Source of the DNA: Planctomycetota bacterium
GTDB taxonomy: Bacteria > Planctomycetota > Phycisphaerae > Phycisphaerales > SM1A02
Length of the DNA stretch: 64,000 bases
Reading direction: 5' to 3'
NCBI GenBank assembly: GCA_024230295.1
Contig: JAAERN010000009.1
Span: 232,238 to 296,237, forward strand
Part shown: one piece after another, positions 23,391-34,460 of the stretch
How positions within the stretch are numbered: the stretch's first letter is position 1
Layout of the letters: every line of letters begins with the position of its first letter
Program-made: the position numbers and the translations under genes
The notes under the pieces: model-generated
Told to the model about the DNA's origin: nothing
Seen by the model: the letters and a program-made list of their open reading frames with translations, nothing else
The model's database searches: none

Positions 23391-26246
23391 TCAGGGGATG
23401 ATATTGACGATCTTGCCGGGGATGACGATGATCTTGCGTGGTTCGGCGTCTCCGAGAATCTCGGCAATTCGGCTGTCTGCTTTTGCGATGTCGATGACTT
23501 CGGATTCTGGGGCGTCTGTCGGCACGGTGATTATCGCCTTGACCTTGCCCTTGATCTGTACAGGCAAGTCGATTGACTGGTCAATGAGCATGGACTCGTC
23601 GAAATTCGGCCAAGTTGCCAGCGAACACAGGCTCTTGTGCCCGAGCATCGAATAGAACTCTTCGGCAATGTGTGGGGCGAATGGGCAGAGGACTCGGGCA
23701 AATCGATCGAGTTGATCAGACGTGAGACCGCCGCGTTGTGTTGCGAGATTGACGAATTCGATCATCGCCGCGATCGCAGTGTTGTGGGCGAGTTTCTCGA
23801 TATCGGTTCCGACCTTCGCCACCATTTTGTGCAGCGACCTTTCGACCTCGTCATTGGAGTCAGCATTCAGGCACAGTTCGCCTGTGTCTTCATCGACAAC
23901 CAGTCGCCAGGCCCGCTGAAGGAACCGGAACACACCGACAATGTCGCGAGTATTCCAAGGTTTGGATGCGTCAAGCGGCCCCATGTACATTTCATAGAGT
24001 CTGAATGTGTCTGCGCCGTACTCGGCAATGACATCGTCAGGGTTGATCACATTTCGAAGTGATTTGCTCATCTTGGCGATGACGCGATCCACAGATTCGC
24101 CGCTTGCTGTCTCGATCAACTTTTCTTCATCGACCTCGTCTACCGGGACGAGTGATCCATCTGTTCGCCTGTATGCGAAGCTGGTCAGCATTCCTTGGTG
24201 GAACATGGTTCGGAATGGTTCATCGGTACTCAGATGTCCGAGGTCGTGCAGAAGCTTGGCCCAGAAACGGGAGTACAGAAGATGTCCCATTGTGTGTTCG
24301 TCGCCGCCGACGTACAGATCGACACCACCCTTTGAATCCTCGGTGGGGCCAAGCCAGTATTGCTCGGCCTCCTTTCCCACAAATGCGTCGTTGTTGGATG
24401 GGTCGCAGTACCTTGCGAAATACCAACAGGAACCGGCCGAGCCGGGCATTGTGCTTGCTTCTCGCCACACCGGCGTACCGGGATCGAGCAACTTCGGATC
24501 GACGCCAGCTTCTCCCGCGGTTGTCTTGACCCAATCCTGCATTTTGGCGAGCAGCGGTTGTGGATCGTCGCTGACCGGCGGTTTGTAGTCATCGAGGTTT
24601 GGCAGTTTGACCGGAAGGTTCTCAAGGGAGACTGGGTAGTGCGTGCCATCTTCCGTTCGCACAATCGGGAATGGTTCCCCCCAGTAGCGCTGCCTAGAAA
24701 ACGTCCAGTCGTGCATTCCCCAGTTGGTTCGGCCATGCCCGTGTCCACCAAGTTCGGCCCAGTGGATGACCGCTGCTTTTGCTTCAGCGGTTGCGAGGCC
24801 GTCCAACTCGAGTTCGTTTGAGCAGGAGTTGATGGCGACGCCATCGCCACTCCAGCATTTTCCATGATCGCCCCCACTCGTTGGTTTGACGACTTCGATG
24901 ATGGGGAGCCCGTACTTCGTTGCAAAGGCATGATCACGATCGTCGTGCCCCGGCACCGCCATGATGGCGCCGTGCCCATATCCCATCAGCACATAGTCCG
25001 ACACCCAGATCGGAATCGGATTGCCGGTGGCTGGGTGAATGGCGTCAATGCCGAGGGGATGGCCCGTCTTGTCCTTGCTGTCCGACATCCGATCGATGTC
25101 AGAGCGTGCACGCGCCGCTTCGACGTAACTGCGGACGGTGTCGGTGTCGCATGACTTCGGCGGCGACTTCAGAGTCTGTTCGACGAGCGGATGTTCTGGG
25201 GCGAGCACTATGAAAGTGACACCAAGGAGCGTGTCAGGGCGTGTAGTGAAGACATCAATCTCGCCGCCAACTTCGGAAACCGGGAACCGGATGTCCGCAC
25301 CCTCACTGCGACCGATGCGCCCCCGCTGTTTCACGAGTGTCGAGTTCGGCCAATTCAGTCCATCGAGAGAGTCAAGAAGTCGCTCGGCAAAGGCGGTGAT
25401 GCGGAACATCCAGCCTTGCAGTGGCCGTCTGACAATTGGGTGGTTCCCACGTTCCGAACGCCCGTCGATGACCTCGTCATTGGCAAGGACGGTCCCGAGA
25501 TTTGGGCACCAGTTGACGGTCTGCTCATCGAGGTAAGCGAGCCGCTGCCCGTCGATAATGTCGCGTCTCTCAGAGTCCGACAGATCTTGCCATGTTCTTC
25601 CTTGGGCTTCTGTCTTGGTCCAAGACAAGCATCCATCGTTGTCAATAGACGCCTCGCCGCGATCGATCGCGGCGATCAGTTCTGAGATGGGTCGCGCTCG
25701 TTCCACGCGGTGGTCGTACCACGATGACCATGCGAGAAGCCAGATCCACTGCGTCCACTTGTAGTAGTTCTCGTCGATCGTCGCGAACTCACGATCCCAG
25801 TCGTATGAGAATCCAAACCGCTGAAGTTGTCGGCGGAAGGTGTTGATGGCCGTGGTCGTCGTTTCTCGTGGATGGACGCCCGTTGCGATTGCGTGCTGCT
25901 CGGCGGGCAAGCCGAACGCGTCCCAGCCCATAGGGTGCAGCACATTGTCGCCGCACATTCGCCGATACCGGCTGATGATGTCGCTTCCCGTGTATCCCAC
26001 CGGATGTCCAACGTGCAGGCCTGCGCCGGAGGGATAGGGGAACATATCTAGGCAGTAGAATCGGCGCGCGTCGGGATTGAATCCATCATCCCCTGGATTT
26101 GGCGCACGAAAGGCGTTTTGCGAAAGCCACTTCTGTTGCCATCGATCTTCGATCGAACACGCCAAACTGGCGGTGTAACGATAAGTTGGGCTCGTGTTGC
26201 GGGTGTTCGGAGCCTCGGTCGTTTGGGCTTGATTGTCGTCGCTCAT
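23391..26246 (-). CDS. leuS: Leucyl-tRNA synthetase
   Basis: Class I synthetase charging tRNA-Leu, with a CP1 editing domain. In the 951-aa protein the HIGH motif reads HVGHPVGY and the KMSKS loop KMSKSLRN. The editing domain (residues about 270-470) shows TTRPDTLLGVTFIVLAPEHP and GHGAIMAVPGHDDRDHAFA. It is somewhat longer than the bacterial average (about 860), with an insertion in the first third (around WTKTEAQGRTWQDLSDSERR) and a Thr/Asn-rich N-terminal extension of about 20 residues. It follows folC by 22 bp. Confidence 0.95.
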   Translation of the reverse strand: MSDDNQAQTTEAPNTRNTSPTYRYTASLACSIEDRWQQKWLSQNAFRAPNPGDDGFNPDARRFYCLDMFPYPSGAGLHVGHPVGYTGSDIISRYRRMCGDNVLHPMGWDAFGLPAEQHAIATGVHPRETTTTAINTFRRQLQRFGFSYDWDREFATIDENYYKWTQWIWLLAWSSWYDHRVERARPISELIAAIDRGEASIDNDGCLSWTKTEAQGRTWQDLSDSERRDIIDGQRLAYLDEQTVNWCPNLGTVLANDEVIDGRSERGNHPIVRRPLQGWMFRITAFAERLLDSLDGLNWPNSTLVKQRGRIGRSEGADIRFPVSEVGGEIDVFTTRPDTLLGVTFIVLAPEHPLVEQTLKSPPKSCDTDTVRSYVEAARARSDIDRMSDSKDKTGHPLGIDAIHPATGNPIPIWVSDYVLMGYGHGAIMAVPGHDDRDHAFATKYGLPIIEVVKPTSGGDHGKCWSGDGVAINSCSNELELDGLATAEAKAAVIHWAELGGHGHGRTNWGMHDWTFSRQRYWGEPFPIVRTEDGTHYPVSLENLPVKLPNLDDYKPPVSDDPQPLLAKMQDWVKTTAGEAGVDPKLLDPGTPVWREASTMPGSAGSCWYFARYCDPSNNDAFVGKEAEQYWLGPTEDSKGGVDLYVGGDEHTMGHLLYSRFWAKLLHDLGHLSTDEPFRTMFHQGMLTSFAYRRTDGSLVPVDEVDEEKLIETASGESVDRVIAKMSKSLRNVINPDDVIAEYGADTFRLYEMYMGPLDASKPWNTRDIVGVFRFLQRAWRLVVDEDTGELCLNADSNDEVERSLHKMVAKVGTDIEKLAHNTAIAAMIEFVNLATQRGGLTSDQLDRFARVLCPFAPHIAEEFYSMLGHKSLCSLATWPNFDESMLIDQSIDLPVQIKGKVKAIITVPTDAPESEVIDIAKADSRIAEILGDAEPRKIIVIPGKIVNIIP

Positions 26247-26268
26247 GGAACCGCCATGATACGACGCT

Positions 26269-27732
26269 TCAGCGTCTGATCGAGGAACCTTGCTTCGCCC
26301 GTGCCTTTTCCAGCAGAGCCATTGTTTCGCCGACGAGATAGAAACTACCCGTGATACAGATCAGGTCGTCGCGACCAGCTGCCTGCGATGCGATTTCGAT
26401 AGCCTCTTTGACCGATGGGGCTGTCTGGCATTGCCGGTTTCGAAGGGACTCGAATCGTTGGGCCAGTTCCTCGGGCTCGGCGGCACGAGGTTGGTCCGAT
26501 GCCTTGGTGAAGATGATCTTGTCACCTCCCAGAGCGAGCATTTCGAGATTCGCGTCTACATCCTTGTCGGCATTGCATCCGAAGATGCAGATCATCGAAT
26601 CGAACGGGATGTTCGAGCCGATGCCTCGCATGAGCGCTTGCATCGAGGCGGGGTTGTGGGCGCCGTCGACGAGAATACGTGGGCGATTCCACACGATGTC
26701 CATGCGTCCCGGATTCTTCGTTGCCGCGAGGCCGCGAAAGACGGTCTTCTCCTCGAACTCTTGTTCGCCACTGCCAAGCAGATCCAGCGCTGCCAAGGCC
26801 AAGGCGCAGTTGTCTGCTTGGTGGGCGCCCGGGAGCGGGACCGGCAAGTGCATGTAATCGATGCGGTTTCCGAGAACGCACACACGCATGTGCGCTCCGT
26901 ACTCGTCGGTGACGCAGAAGCGGCTGCTGAACTCGATGTCCTTGCCGATCATGCGGAGCTCACACCCAACCTCCTCGGCCACCTGACGCAAAACCGCTTC
27001 AACTTCGGGGGTTTGTTTGACCGAGATGGCTGGGACACCGGGTTTGAAGATCCCGGCCTTCTCTCTAGCGATTTCTTCGGTCGTATTGCCCAGGAGATGC
27101 TGGTGGTCCAGTTCGATTCTGGTAATCAGCGTGACAGCCGGTTGCACGACGTTGGTCGCGTCCAAGCGCCCGCCGAGTCCAGTTTCAACGATTGCAATAT
27201 CTGTTGCTTCATCCGCAAAGTGCTTGAGCGCCATTGCTGTGATGAGTTCGAAGAAGGATGCATCCGGAGCAACCGACGCTGCAACTGCACTGGCCAGCTT
27301 TGTGAGACCTGTGAACGTCGACTGGGAAACCATTGCGCCATTGACCGTGATTCGTTCTCGAATGTCGATCAAGTGTGGTGATGTGTACGTGCCGGTCGTC
27401 CACCCACACGCATTGAGCATCGACTGAAGCATGGCCACTGTCGATCCCTTGCCGACCGTGCCAGCAATATGAACGGCCTTCAGGCCTTCTTGCGGATTAT
27501 CAAGTTCTGTGAGCAGTTCCCGCATGCGATCAAGTTTGAATGTGTCCGCTTCAATCCGCGCAGGGCGGAGTCGCTCGACATTTGGCCGCTCAAGAAGTGC
27601 CTTGACTGCGGCTGGATAGGTCTTGATGACAGGAGATTTGCCTCCAGAAGTCGCAGCGGAAGACTTTCGCCGCTTTGGCCCCGCTTTGCTGTTTGAAGAC
27701 CCCCGCAGACTCTTTTTTCGTGTGGTCGCCAT
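26269..27732 (-). CDS. folC: Bifunctional folylpolyglutamate synthase/dihydrofolate synthase
   Basis: Adds glutamate to dihydropteroate and folates. Mur-ligase fold: P-loop GTVGKGSTVA, SPHLIDIRERI, the ETGLGGRLDATN motif, DHQHLLGNT and VDGAHNPAS. Met17 of the open frame, at 27732, begins MATTRKKS and gives 487 aa. Residues 2-35 are a basic Lys/Ser-rich extension absent from E. coli FolC. A candidate promoter lies so close to the ATG that the message may be nearly leaderless. It heads the minus-strand unit with leuS and two unknown genes. Confidence 0.93.
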   Translation of the reverse strand: MATTRKKSLRGSSNSKAGPKRRKSSAATSGGKSPVIKTYPAAVKALLERPNVERLRPARIEADTFKLDRMRELLTELDNPQEGLKAVHIAGTVGKGSTVAMLQSMLNACGWTTGTYTSPHLIDIRERITVNGAMVSQSTFTGLTKLASAVAASVAPDASFFELITAMALKHFADEATDIAIVETGLGGRLDATNVVQPAVTLITRIELDHQHLLGNTTEEIAREKAGIFKPGVPAISVKQTPEVEAVLRQVAEEVGCELRMIGKDIEFSSRFCVTDEYGAHMRVCVLGNRIDYMHLPVPLPGAHQADNCALALAALDLLGSGEQEFEEKTVFRGLAATKNPGRMDIVWNRPRILVDGAHNPASMQALMRGIGSNIPFDSMICIFGCNADKDVDANLEMLALGGDKIIFTKASDQPRAAEPEELAQRFESLRNRQCQTAPSVKEAIEIASQAAGRDDLICITGSFYLVGETMALLEKARAKQGSSIRR

Positions 27733-27741
27733 AGCCTGTCC

Positions 27742-27790
27742 ACAATAACAAAATCGGCGATAAGAATCAAATGAAAGCACGTAAGTGCTT
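27742..27790. promoter_or_regulatory. Candidate folC promoter and inverted repeat
   Basis: On the minus strand TTGATT (complement of 27765-27770) and TATTGT (complement of 27742-27747) are spaced by 17 bp. The predicted start would fall within about 3 nt of the folC ATG. Just upstream is a perfect inverted repeat AAGCAC-GTAA-GTGCTT (27775-27790), which could be an operator for folC or for the divergent hpt. This is inferred from sequence pattern only. Confidence 0.3.
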
Positions 27791-27855
27791 GCCGAGGAAA
27801 GGCTTAGCGTATTTTTTGATCATTCGGCATCGGTGGGAGTACCATTCTGGGCTTC

Positions 27856-28395
27856 ATGAATTCGCAGATTGACCGAATCCTCATAGATCGTGACTCGATT
27901 GCCGACCGGGTGGAGCAGTTGGCGACCCGATTGGTCCGAGATCTCGGTCCCGCTGCAGACAAGGGATCGCTGGTCGTGATCCCGATCATGACCGGCAGCC
28001 TGTTCTTTACAGCGGATCTGGTGAGGCGGCTTCCGTTGTCCTTTCGGATTCACCCCGTCATGGTGTCTTCGTACCCCGGTAAGTCCAAGACGAGCCAGGG
28101 CATCCTTGATCAGTCGCCATTGCCTGCCGGGCTCGAAGGCCGAACAGTGCTCATCATCGATGACATCCTCGATTCTGGGCGAACCTTGGCGCACTTGCGG
28201 CGTGAGATTCTCGGCGTCGGGGCTGTGGATGTTCGCTCCTGCGTTTTGCTTCGCAAGGAAGTCGAGCGCGCCGCAGTGGTTGATTGTGATTATGTCGGCT
28301 TCGACATTCCCGAAACATTCGTCGTTGGCTACGGATTGGACTACGACGGTCTCTTCCGAAATTTGCCCGACATTGCCGTGCTCCAGAACACCTGA
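27856..28395 (+). CDS. hpt: Hypoxanthine phosphoribosyltransferase
   Basis: Purine-salvage enzyme that joins hypoxanthine or guanine to PRPP. The 179-aa protein has the PRPP-binding loop VLIIDDILDSGRTL, the flexible-loop region VSSYPGKSKTSQG, and the base-contacting C-terminus DYVGFDIPETFVVGYGLDYDG. Length is standard. It is divergent from folC and convergent with the MoxR gene, 12 bp apart. Confidence 0.93.
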   Translation: MNSQIDRILIDRDSIADRVEQLATRLVRDLGPAADKGSLVVIPIMTGSLFFTADLVRRLPLSFRIHPVMVSSYPGKSKTSQGILDQSPLPAGLEGRTVLIIDDILDSGRTLAHLRREILGVGAVDVRSCVLLRKEVERAAVVDCDYVGFDIPETFVVGYGLDYDGLFRNLPDIAVLQNT

Positions 28396-28407
28396 TTGAG
28401 AGTTCGG

Positions 28408-29340
28408 CTACGCGGGGCTTGGAACGGTTTCGAGAATCTGCTGCATGAGGCGCCGCGCGGTTAGCGTGTCTCCCTCATGCATGGTCGACCGACTGATGAT
28501 CCGGTGTGCGCATACCGGAAGGGCGTTGGATACAACATCCTCGGGGATACAGTAGTCTCGCCCGGCAAGCATCGCGGTTGCCTTCGCGGCCTGTGACAAG
28601 GCCAGCGAGCCTCGGGGACTTACACCGATCTGAATCTCATCGTGCGTTCGAGTCGCGGTAACGAGGGCGAGAATGTACTCAATGAGCGATTGATCCAATC
28701 GAATCTTGTCGGTTGCATTCTGTAGCTCCACCACAGTGTCGGTTGAAAGAACGGGTGTAAGCGTGAGAAGGTCATGGCGGGCGGGTTGCAGTTCAATGAC
28801 CCTTGCTTCGTCAGGAGGAGCCGGATAGCCAAGGTTGACCCGCAGCAGGAACCGATCGAGTTGATTCTCCGGCAGAAAGTATGTGCCTTCAAACTCATAG
28901 GGGTTCTGAGTGGCGACCACCATGAATGGGCGAGGGAGTTCGTGGGTGCGACCATCTACGGTGACGGTTTCCTCGGCCATCGCCTCAAGAAGAGCTGACT
29001 GTGTCCGTGGTGTGGCCCGATTGATTTCATCAGCAATGACGATGTTGTGAAACACAGGGCCCGGTTGAAATCGAAACTCGCCACGATCTCGCTCGTAGAT
29101 CGTGACACCGGTGACATCGCTCGGAAGCAGATCGGGCGTACATTGGATTCGAGCCATTGTCCCGTCGATGCTCTTAGCAAGGGCCCGAGCCAGAATCGTC
29201 TTGCCTACTCCTGGAACATCTTCGATCAGCAGATGTCCGCGGGCAAGAAGGCATGCGATGACGCGATCAACGGCGGCCGCGTTTCCAAGGAAGACGGACG
29301 TGATACTCTCTCGTAACTGATTGAGGGCCGCGGTATTCAT
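28408..29340 (-). CDS. MoxR-family AAA+ ATPase
   Basis: Chaperone-like ATPase, 310 aa from the ATG at 29340. Walker A is EDVPGVGKT (about residues 38-46) and Walker B is VIADEINRA; sensor 1 ATQNPYEFEGT and the MoxR stretch LPENQLDRFLLRVNLGYP are clear. MoxR proteins usually sit with VWA-domain and DUF58 genes; none is nearby, so this one stands alone. The frame is open to 29463, and an ATG at 29394 overlaps the divergent gene's ATG, but the 29340 start fits the family. Confidence 0.88.
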   Translation of the reverse strand: MNTAALNQLRESITSVFLGNAAAVDRVIACLLARGHLLIEDVPGVGKTILARALAKSIDGTMARIQCTPDLLPSDVTGVTIYERDRGEFRFQPGPVFHNIVIADEINRATPRTQSALLEAMAEETVTVDGRTHELPRPFMVVATQNPYEFEGTYFLPENQLDRFLLRVNLGYPAPPDEARVIELQPARHDLLTLTPVLSTDTVVELQNATDKIRLDQSLIEYILALVTATRTHDEIQIGVSPRGSLALSQAAKATAMLAGRDYCIPEDVVSNALPVCAHRIISRSTMHEGDTLTARRLMQQILETVPSPA

Positions 29341-29392
29341 GGGTGGCTGCCGAGTATAGCCCTCCCAGCAAAGGTTCTCCGCAAGGTGTCTC

Positions 29393-30415
29393 ATGATCGA
29401 TCCTCCACACATTCCGACGGTCCTGATGGGGGCCGAAGGCCCAGAGCCACTTGTTGGGCGCATAGTTGTGGAGAGTTTGCCTTGCGTTCAATGTGGTTAT
29501 GACCTTCATGGTATTCGGGCAGAGGGGCAGTGTTCAGAGTGCGGGCTGCCCGTGCCGCTCTCACTGGCTGGCTCGATCGATCCAGAAGCCCATCGGTTGC
29601 CCCCGATGACCAACCCGAGGGCTGTTGGAAGGGGGCTCGTTCTTGCTGCCGGTGGGTTGGCAGTTGCAGTGACTCTGGTGTTTGCGTGGGCCGCTGCATT
29701 CATGCCCCTCATATGGAGACCGGAGATGTTTTCCGGGAAGTTGGCAGTTCGTTCCCTCCGCGGGATTCCATTCGAACCGGTGACGACGACGGGGGTCGCG
29801 GCGTGTATTTCGATCCTCGTCGGAGTGGTTGCGTGGCTGAGCCTTCGTCCAGAGAGCGCGAGCCATGCCAACCGTCCGCGAAACCGGTCGCTTCGGCGGC
29901 TTCTGGTGGGTTTTCTACTGTTGGCAGTCGCGTTTGCCGTTATGCCATGGTTCATTGCGGCCCGCTCTGTCGCTGCCCTGCTCATTTCCCCCGACCTACC
30001 AATTGTTGGAGTGGTTCTTGCGTTGTGGGGTCTTCAGGGGATTCTGGCCGAAGTGGGTGCTCGCTCAAGAGTCTTCCGCCGCTCGGGTGTCCGCCGCCAA
30101 CGTATTCCAACCCTCATCGCATCGCTGGGCATCATGGCCGTATGTTGGCTTGGAATGACGGTCTCGGAGCGGTGCGGATCCGAGAGCGGGACGGTGATCT
30201 TCCTGACCCTCGGCCTGACATCATTCTTCGTCGCGTTGGTCGGGCACTGGTATCTCTTCATCAACACAATTTGGATCTACCGGGCACTCAAGGAACCTCC
30301 ACCACGGCTTACGTCGCTCCTGAGCCCCCGTTCTGCCAACCTGGCAGGATCGGAGTCGGAGGGTGGGGCGGTCTGCCAGACTGTTGGCGGCAGGTCGGCC
30401 AATAAGAGCACCTGA
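29393..30415 (+). CDS. Zinc-ribbon multipass membrane protein
   Basis: 340 aa. An N-terminal zinc ribbon has paired cysteines at about residues 31/34 and 47/50 (CVQCGYDLHGIRAEGQCSEC), a signature I associate with Phycisphaerae membrane proteins. It is followed by about six hydrophobic segments, for example GLVLAAGGLAVAVTLVFAWA, GVAACISILVGVVAWL and the closing LTLGLTSFFVALVGHWYLFI. No function recognised. Divergent from the MoxR gene with overlapping potential starts. Confidence 0.65.
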   Translation: MIDPPHIPTVLMGAEGPEPLVGRIVVESLPCVQCGYDLHGIRAEGQCSECGLPVPLSLAGSIDPEAHRLPPMTNPRAVGRGLVLAAGGLAVAVTLVFAWAAAFMPLIWRPEMFSGKLAVRSLRGIPFEPVTTTGVAACISILVGVVAWLSLRPESASHANRPRNRSLRRLLVGFLLLAVAFAVMPWFIAARSVAALLISPDLPIVGVVLALWGLQGILAEVGARSRVFRRSGVRRQRIPTLIASLGIMAVCWLGMTVSERCGSESGTVIFLTLGLTSFFVALVGHWYLFINTIWIYRALKEPPPRLTSLLSPRSANLAGSESEGGAVCQTVGGRSANKST

Positions 30416-30485
30416 CGCTTTGACAGGCTGGGCTTCCTAGCAGGAGAGAGGCGAGGTAGCCCCTCCTGAGCGGGATTCAGAAGTG

Positions 30486-30502
30486 CCAAATCAGCAATTT
30501 GG
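30486..30502. promoter_or_regulatory. Small inverted repeat upstream of groL1
   Basis: CCAAAT-CAGCA-ATTTGG, a 6-bp inverted repeat with 5-bp spacer, 134 bp before the groL1 ATG, in a 221-bp gap (30416-30636). It does not match CIRCE (TTAGCACTC-N9-GAGTGCTAA), and I find no CIRCE in the gap. An operator role is only a possibility. A weak imperfect hairpin (about 30441-30468) after the preceding gene is also in this gap. Confidence 0.2.
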
Positions 30503-30636
30503 GTGACTTTGGGGGCAGCAGGTGGGGATTCCCTCCTTTTTGGCGCGCCAGTTGCGGGGTATCAGGCTCGCCCCCTACGGCCAGCCCGGCTCAGGGGGTG
30601 GAGAGAAGGACCTAATCACCCTTAGGAGACATGCTC

Positions 30637-32340
<1,704 letters not shown>

Positions 32341-32439
32341 GCCGCGCCGCATTCAATTGAGTACGACTCCGCATTGGCGACGCCGGTGCGACACACGAAC
32401 AACACGCCGGCCCCGATGGTCGGCAGGAGGAACGAAGCA

Positions 32440-32727
32440 ATGGCAGTCAAACCCCTGGAAGATCGCGTGGTTATTCGCCCGCTCGAGGCTGAGACCCGTA
32501 CAGAAAGCGGCATCTATCTCCCCGAGTCAGCGAAAGAGAAGCCGATGCAGGGCAAGGTCGTTGCCTGCGGACCCGGTAAGCGTCTCGACAACGGTGAGCG
32601 CATTAAGCCGACCGTAAGCAAGGGCGACACTGTGGTGTTCGGCAAGTACTCGGGTACAGAGATCGAGATCAAGAACATCAAGCACCTCATCGTGCGGGAA
32701 AGTGAACTCCTCGGCATCGTCGAGTGA
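32440..32727 (+). CDS. groS: Co-chaperonin GroES
   Basis: 95-aa lid of the GroEL chamber. Start [14 protein letters not shown], mobile loop [18 protein letters not shown], and [21 protein letters not shown] are all family-typical; the GroEL-contacting hydrophobic triad is IYL. AGGAGG at 32425-32430 stands 9 nt before the ATG. It lies between two groL genes (99 bp after copy 1, 37 bp before copy 2). Confidence 0.95.
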   Translation: MAVKPLEDRVVIRPLEAETRTESGIYLPESAKEKPMQGKVVACGPGKRLDNGERIKPTVSKGDTVVFGKYSGTEIEIKNIKHLIVRESELLGIVE

Positions 32728-32764
32728 GCCGCGGTACTACGCGAAAGCGATTGGAGAAACTGAT

Positions 32765-34378
32765 ATGTCCGCCAAGCAGATGCAATTTGACGCCGAAGCC
32801 CGCGAGTCCTTTCTCAGCGGTGTGAGCCAGTTGGCTCGAGCGGTGTCCTCGACGATGGGGCCAAGTGGCCGCAATGTCGTTGTTCAGAAGTCCTTTGGAG
32901 GCCCATCCGTCACCAAGGACGGTGTTTCGGTCTCCAAAGAGATCGAACTCGAGGGTCCCTTCGAGAATATGGGCGCCCAGATGGTTCATCAGGTTGCCAA
33001 GAAGACCGCAGATCTGGCCGGCGATGGCACGACTACGGCGACAGTACTAGCCGAGTCGATCTACCGTGAAGGTCTCAGGTTCGTGGCTTCCGGTTGCAAT
33101 GCCGTTGCAGTCCAGAGAGGCATCAACAAGGCTGCATCCATTGCGTGCACTGCTGTTGAGAATTCTGCTTCCGATTGCCGAGGCAAGGACGACCTTCGCA
33201 AGATCGCAACTGTGTCGGCAAACCACGACACAGAGATCGGTTCACTGATCGCTGAGGCGATCGGCAAGGTTGGCCATGATGGCGTCGTTGAAGTCGAAGA
33301 AGGCAAGACTGCCGAGACAACGCTCAGTTACGTTGAGGGCATGGCTTTCGACAAGGGATATCTCAGTCCCTACTTCATGACTGATCCTAAAGCTGCTGAG
33401 TGTGTCCTTGAGGACGCATACATTCTGCTGTATGAAAAGAAGGTTTCCAGTCTTCCAGACCTGCTGCCCCTTCTCAACACCGTGGCGAGCAGCGGTAAGC
33501 CGCTGGTGATCATTGCAGAGGATGTCGAGAATGAGGCGCTGGCTGCGTTGGTTGTGAACCGGCTTCGTGGCACGCTTCAAGTGTGCGCGGTCAAAGCTCC
33601 TGGATTCGGCGAACGCCGCAAAGCCATGCTCGGCGACATTGCCGCGCTCACCGGAGGAACTTTCTTCGCGGAGGACCTCGGTCGCAACCTTGAAGATGTC
33701 CAGGCCAGCGAACTTGGCAAGGCCAAGCGCATTGTGATCAACAAAGACTCGACCACAATTATCAAGGGCGGCGGCCGCAAAGCGGACGTGGAAATGCGTG
33801 TGAAGCAGATTCGCACGCAGATCGAAGACTCCACGAGCGACTACGATCGCGAGAAGCTTCAAGAGCGTCTTGCCAAATTGACCGGTGGTGTCGCCGTTGT
33901 TTCTGTTGGCGGCTCGACCGAAGTTGAAATGAAGGAGCGGAAGGATCGCGTCGACGACGCGCTCAACGCAACCCGATCCGCCGCCAAGGAGGGCTACGTT
34001 CCTGGTGGGGGTGTCGCTTACCTTCGAGCCCAGGAAGATGTCAATGCCAGCCGTTCCAAAGCCAAGGGTGATGAGAAGTTCGGCTTCGACATTCTCGCCT
34101 CGGCCTTGGAATCACCGTGCCGCTGCATCGCCGACAATACCGGTATCGACGGCGATGTCGTGGTCGAGAAGGTGAAGGAGGGTACGGGTGGATTCGGGTT
34201 CAACGCTGGTACTGGTGAGTATGGCGACCTTGTGAAGGCTGGCATCATCGATCCCGCGCTCGTCGTCCGAACAGCTCTTCGAAACGCTGCCTCTGTGGCA
34301 GGTCTGATGCTTACAACCGATGTTGCCCTGACGGATCTTTCCGATGACTCGGATCCCGTCGAAGGTGCCATCGCCTGA
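32765..34378 (+). CDS. groL: Chaperonin GroEL, copy 2 (no GGM tail)
   Basis: 537-aa second GroEL. It keeps [14 protein letters not shown] and the catalytic Asp ([16 protein letters not shown]), so it should hydrolyse ATP. Compared with copy 1 it differs at many places, has an aromatic-rich apical start ([17 protein letters not shown]), and ends in an acidic [14 protein letters not shown] instead of a GGM tail. Start at 32765 (MSAKQMQF) follows GGAG; the longer frame from 32702 overlaps groES. A hairpin (34401-34433) follows the stop. Confidence 0.93.
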   Translation: MSAKQMQFDAEARESFLSGVSQLARAVSSTMGPSGRNVVVQKSFGGPSVTKDGVSVSKEIELEGPFENMGAQMVHQVAKKTADLAGDGTTTATVLAESIYREGLRFVASGCNAVAVQRGINKAASIACTAVENSASDCRGKDDLRKIATVSANHDTEIGSLIAEAIGKVGHDGVVEVEEGKTAETTLSYVEGMAFDKGYLSPYFMTDPKAAECVLEDAYILLYEKKVSSLPDLLPLLNTVASSGKPLVIIAEDVENEALAALVVNRLRGTLQVCAVKAPGFGERRKAMLGDIAALTGGTFFAEDLGRNLEDVQASELGKAKRIVINKDSTTIIKGGGRKADVEMRVKQIRTQIEDSTSDYDREKLQERLAKLTGGVAVVSVGGSTEVEMKERKDRVDDALNATRSAAKEGYVPGGGVAYLRAQEDVNASRSKAKGDEKFGFDILASALESPCRCIADNTGIDGDVVVEKVKEGTGGFGFNAGTGEYGDLVKAGIIDPALVVRTALRNAASVAGLMLTTDVALTDLSDDSDPVEGAIA

Positions 34379-34400
34379 TCGATCCTCCTTTCTCCTCCGC

Positions 34401-34433
34401 AGCCTCCCTGCCGGCATCGCCGACAGGGAGGCT
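34401..34433 (+). terminator. Hairpin after groL2
   Basis: AGCCTCCCTG (34401-34410) pairs perfectly with CAGGGAGGCT (34424-34433); an inner CGGC/GCCG adds four pairs after one mismatch. No U-tract follows (CGGCGGGGGG). It probably reduces read-through from the groE genes into dnaJ, which has its own AGGAG ribosome-binding site further down. Confidence 0.6.
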
Positions 34434-34460
34434 CGGCGGGGGGCTTGATAGGAGTCCGCC

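Noticed and set aside
30416..30636. Search for a CIRCE heat-shock operator before groL1
   Set aside because: No TTAGCACTC-N9-GAGTGCTAA or close variant found; only an unrelated short inverted repeat.
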